From assembly GCA_021155965.1 (NCBI GenBank), contig JAJNBJ010000016.1, forward strand, positions 1 to 64,000: DNA of 64,000 nt. Direction: 5' to 3'. The position numbers and the translations under genes are program-made. How positions within the stretch are numbered: the first letter of the stretch is position 1; each line of letters starts with the position of its first letter. This DNA comes from Flavipsychrobacter sp. Its GTDB lineage: Bacteria > Bacteroidota > Bacteroidia > Chitinophagales > Chitinophagaceae. Of the stretch, positions 62,593 through 64,000 are shown in pieces. Below the pieces are notes generated by a model that saw only the letters and a program-made list of their open reading frames with translations, did not search any database and was not told where the DNA came from.

Positions 62593-64000
62593 TTATCTCA
62601 CCACTGTCAATTTACTATGATAACGTTTTACACCGCTCTGTACAACGCATACATACATGCCCGGCTGGAATGCAGCTAGAGAAAGCGATGTGCGGTTATT
62701 AGCTGAAGGAATAGTTGCAGTTTGCAGCACCTGCCCGGTGATGTTCATAACACTGATACGCACCTCTGGCTGCAATACCCCACTCCATGATATATTCACC
62801 ATATCAGAAGCAGGGTTAGGATACACCAGTATGGTCGTATGCTCTTCAATATCCTCCACACCGGTTTTCTCATCCACCGGGAAGTATATCCTGCGCCTGA
62901 ATAGCTCCAGCCCACCCTTTTTGTTGCCCAAAACAAGGTAATAGTTGCTGTCGCTTGCAATATCTCCCACCGCTACCGCACTGCGCAACCCGTCATAGGC
63001 ACCATAAGCAGGATGTGCAAATATGGAATACGTGGTATCTATATACGCATATTGCGCATCAAGCATTGTGTAATGGGCCGCTGTATCCCCTGCCTGAAAC
63101 CCCGTAAAACGGTAAACCAGTCCGGAGCCACTACCCACCAGCATGTATTCTATACCCGTACTATCTATCTTACCGATAAATGGTGTGGCGTAACAGCCAA
63201 AGGTGCGCGGAGAATCTACTTTTACACTACCTAACCGTGTATTGATCAGTCTCAGGTTAATAGTACCCGGCGTAACGCTGATATTTTGGTAATACTGGAT
63301 ATGTCCATAAATATCCCCTATAATAAGATCCTTTTTACCGTCCTTATCTATGTCATAAATAAAGGGTGCAGCATAGCCGCCAACGTTTATGGTATCCCCA
63401 TTCGTATCTGTAAGGTACAACTGCTGCAATTGCCAGTTTGGCGCCACACTTTCACTGCCGGCAATATTCTTGTAATAGGTCAGCGTTCCGTTCGCATGGC
63501 CTAGAATGAGGTCGGAAATATTATCTGCATCAATATCTCCGGTAGCAGGCGCAACACCTTTGAAATTCAATGTATTAAGACCTAAAAAGTCATTGTCCTG
63601 CAACGTATAGGATGGGCTGCCTGTTGTACTCGTATTCAAATAATAGGACATCCTGCTCCGCAGTGTTCCGCCGCTCTGATAATAACCATCCGAACCTACG
63701 AACAGGTCGGTTTTACCGTCTTTATTATGGTCGAAGAACATTGGATATGAGGCTGCGCCCAGGTCTATGGTTTCGCTCGTGATAAATGAATCAGATTGGA
63801 ACCGCCAGTCGGGCGTACCCGGTGTAGAATAATTTTTATAGAACCAGATACCTTTATAATTCTCAGACACGGAACCGGGCGCATTTGGGGCGATCAGCAG
63901 GTCTTTTTTGCCATCCTGGTCAATATCAATGTTAAAAGCAGCCGGGAATGCAGGCAGGTCTATCACTTTACCGCCTGCTTGCCACATAGTATCCTGTGCT
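62593..64000 (-). CDS. T9SS-exported FG-GAP/VCBS repeat protein (5' end outside window)
   Basis: The 3' part of a secreted protein. The frame is open to the right edge (AQDTMWQAGGK...), so the ATG at 63987 is probably internal. At least four calcium-type FG-GAP repeats (IDIDQDGKKDLLIAP, FFDHNKDGKTDLFVGSD, GDIDADNISDLILG, YDIDKDGKKDLIIGD) suggest a beta-propeller. The last 80 residues (ILVYPNPASDMVNISWSG...VMNITGQVLQTATI...GMYVCVVQSG) form the type A T9SS sorting signal (PorSS C-terminal domain). Surface-exposed binding is likely; the ligand is unknown. Confidence 0.9.
   Translation of the reverse strand, partial: AQDTMWQAGGKVIDLPAFPAAFNIDIDQDGKKDLLIAPNAPGSVSENYKGIWFYKNYSTPGTPDWRFQSDSFITSETIDLGAASYPMFFDHNKDGKTDLFVGSDGYYQSGGTLRSRMSYYLNTSTTGSPSYTLQDNDFLGLNTLNFKGVAPATGDIDADNISDLILGHANGTLTYYKNIAGSESVAPNWQLQQLYLTDTNGDTINVGGYAAPFIYDIDKDGKKDLIIGDIYGHIQYYQNISVTPGTINLRLINTRLGSVKVDSPRTFGCYATPFIGKIDSTGIEYMLVGSGSGLVYRFTGFQAGDTAAHYTMLDAQYAYIDTTYSIFAHPAYGAYDGLRSAVAVGDIASDSNYYLVLGNKKGGLELFRRRIYFPVDEKTGVEDIEEHTTILVYPNPASDMVNISWSGVLQPEVRISVMNITGQVLQTATIPSANNRTSLSLAAFQPGMYVCVVQSGVKRYHSKLTVVR

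Noticed and set aside
1-64000. CRISPR arrays, insertion sequences, prophage genes, tRNA or rRNA.
   Set aside because: No direct repeats with spacers, transposase or integrase motifs, cloverleaf or rRNA segments were seen on reading either strand.

Overview
The window is ordinary chromosomal DNA of a Bacteroidota bacterium, most likely order Chitinophagales (Chitinophagaceae or a close relative). The supporting evidence is three proteins with type IX secretion 'gliding motility-associated' C-terminal domains, one with a type A T9SS sorting domain, GWxTD and WbqC family proteins, BshC (bacillithiol), a 7TMR-DISM kinase, and promoters of the Bacteroidota type (TTTG, about 19-20 nt, then TAnnTTTG) in place of sigma70 boxes. 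I see no rRNA, tRNA, CRISPR array, insertion sequence or phage gene. About 60 protein genes are supported; one runs off the right edge.

Layout. 0.1-9 kb: lysS, a PAS-LuxR regulator with a small partner, a GlsB-type membrane protein, acetyltransferase-like proteins, the RNA helicase RhlE behind a long leader, a RelE/ParE toxin-antitoxin pair and a SanA-like protein. 9-11.2 kb: a membrane pyrophosphatase whose key glutamate lies in helix 5. 11.4-14.9 kb: a tight four-gene sugar operon (Gfo/Idh/MocA dehydrogenase, DegT aminotransferase, glycosyltransferase, LpxA-like acyltransferase) that looks built to make and acylate or transfer a 3-amino sugar. 15-28 kb: three large secreted adhesin-like proteins, two of them tandem copies with a conversion-like mosaic, plus a methyltransferase, a GT-C/TPR membrane protein and rpsP. 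28-33 kb: an MFS transporter, a fusion of a UDP-sulfoquinovose synthase-like domain to a class V PLP enzyme, and a GT-C-like membrane protein directly behind it.

33-43.3 kb: a leftward run of an E1/ThiF-nitroreductase fusion, a GNAT-like protein, a 7TMR-DISM histidine kinase, a receiver-kinase hybrid and a single receiver, with an HMG-CoA lyase-like gene, panB and a YggS-family gene continuing downstream and another receiver divergent at the top. This looks like a synthase-plus-sensor circuit. 43-56 kb: cell-envelope and housekeeping genes (DUF922 protease, KdtX-like glycosyltransferase, bshC with a non-ATG start, three tandem outer-membrane barrels, mpl, a DnaQ-like exonuclease, a DPM1-like glycosyltransferase, wbqC, GWxTD protein, CDF transporter). 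57-64 kb: lipoproteins, an OmpA-type protein, three tandem two-helix membrane paralogues, a hydrolase, a histidine-rich membrane protein, rfaD/hldD and the 3' part of an FG-GAP T9SS protein.

The two best candidates for something undescribed are the SQD1-like/PLP fusion at 29.4-31.8 kb and the E1-nitroreductase/GNAT/7TMR-DISM cluster at 35.7-43.3 kb. All functional calls come from reading motifs; no search was run.
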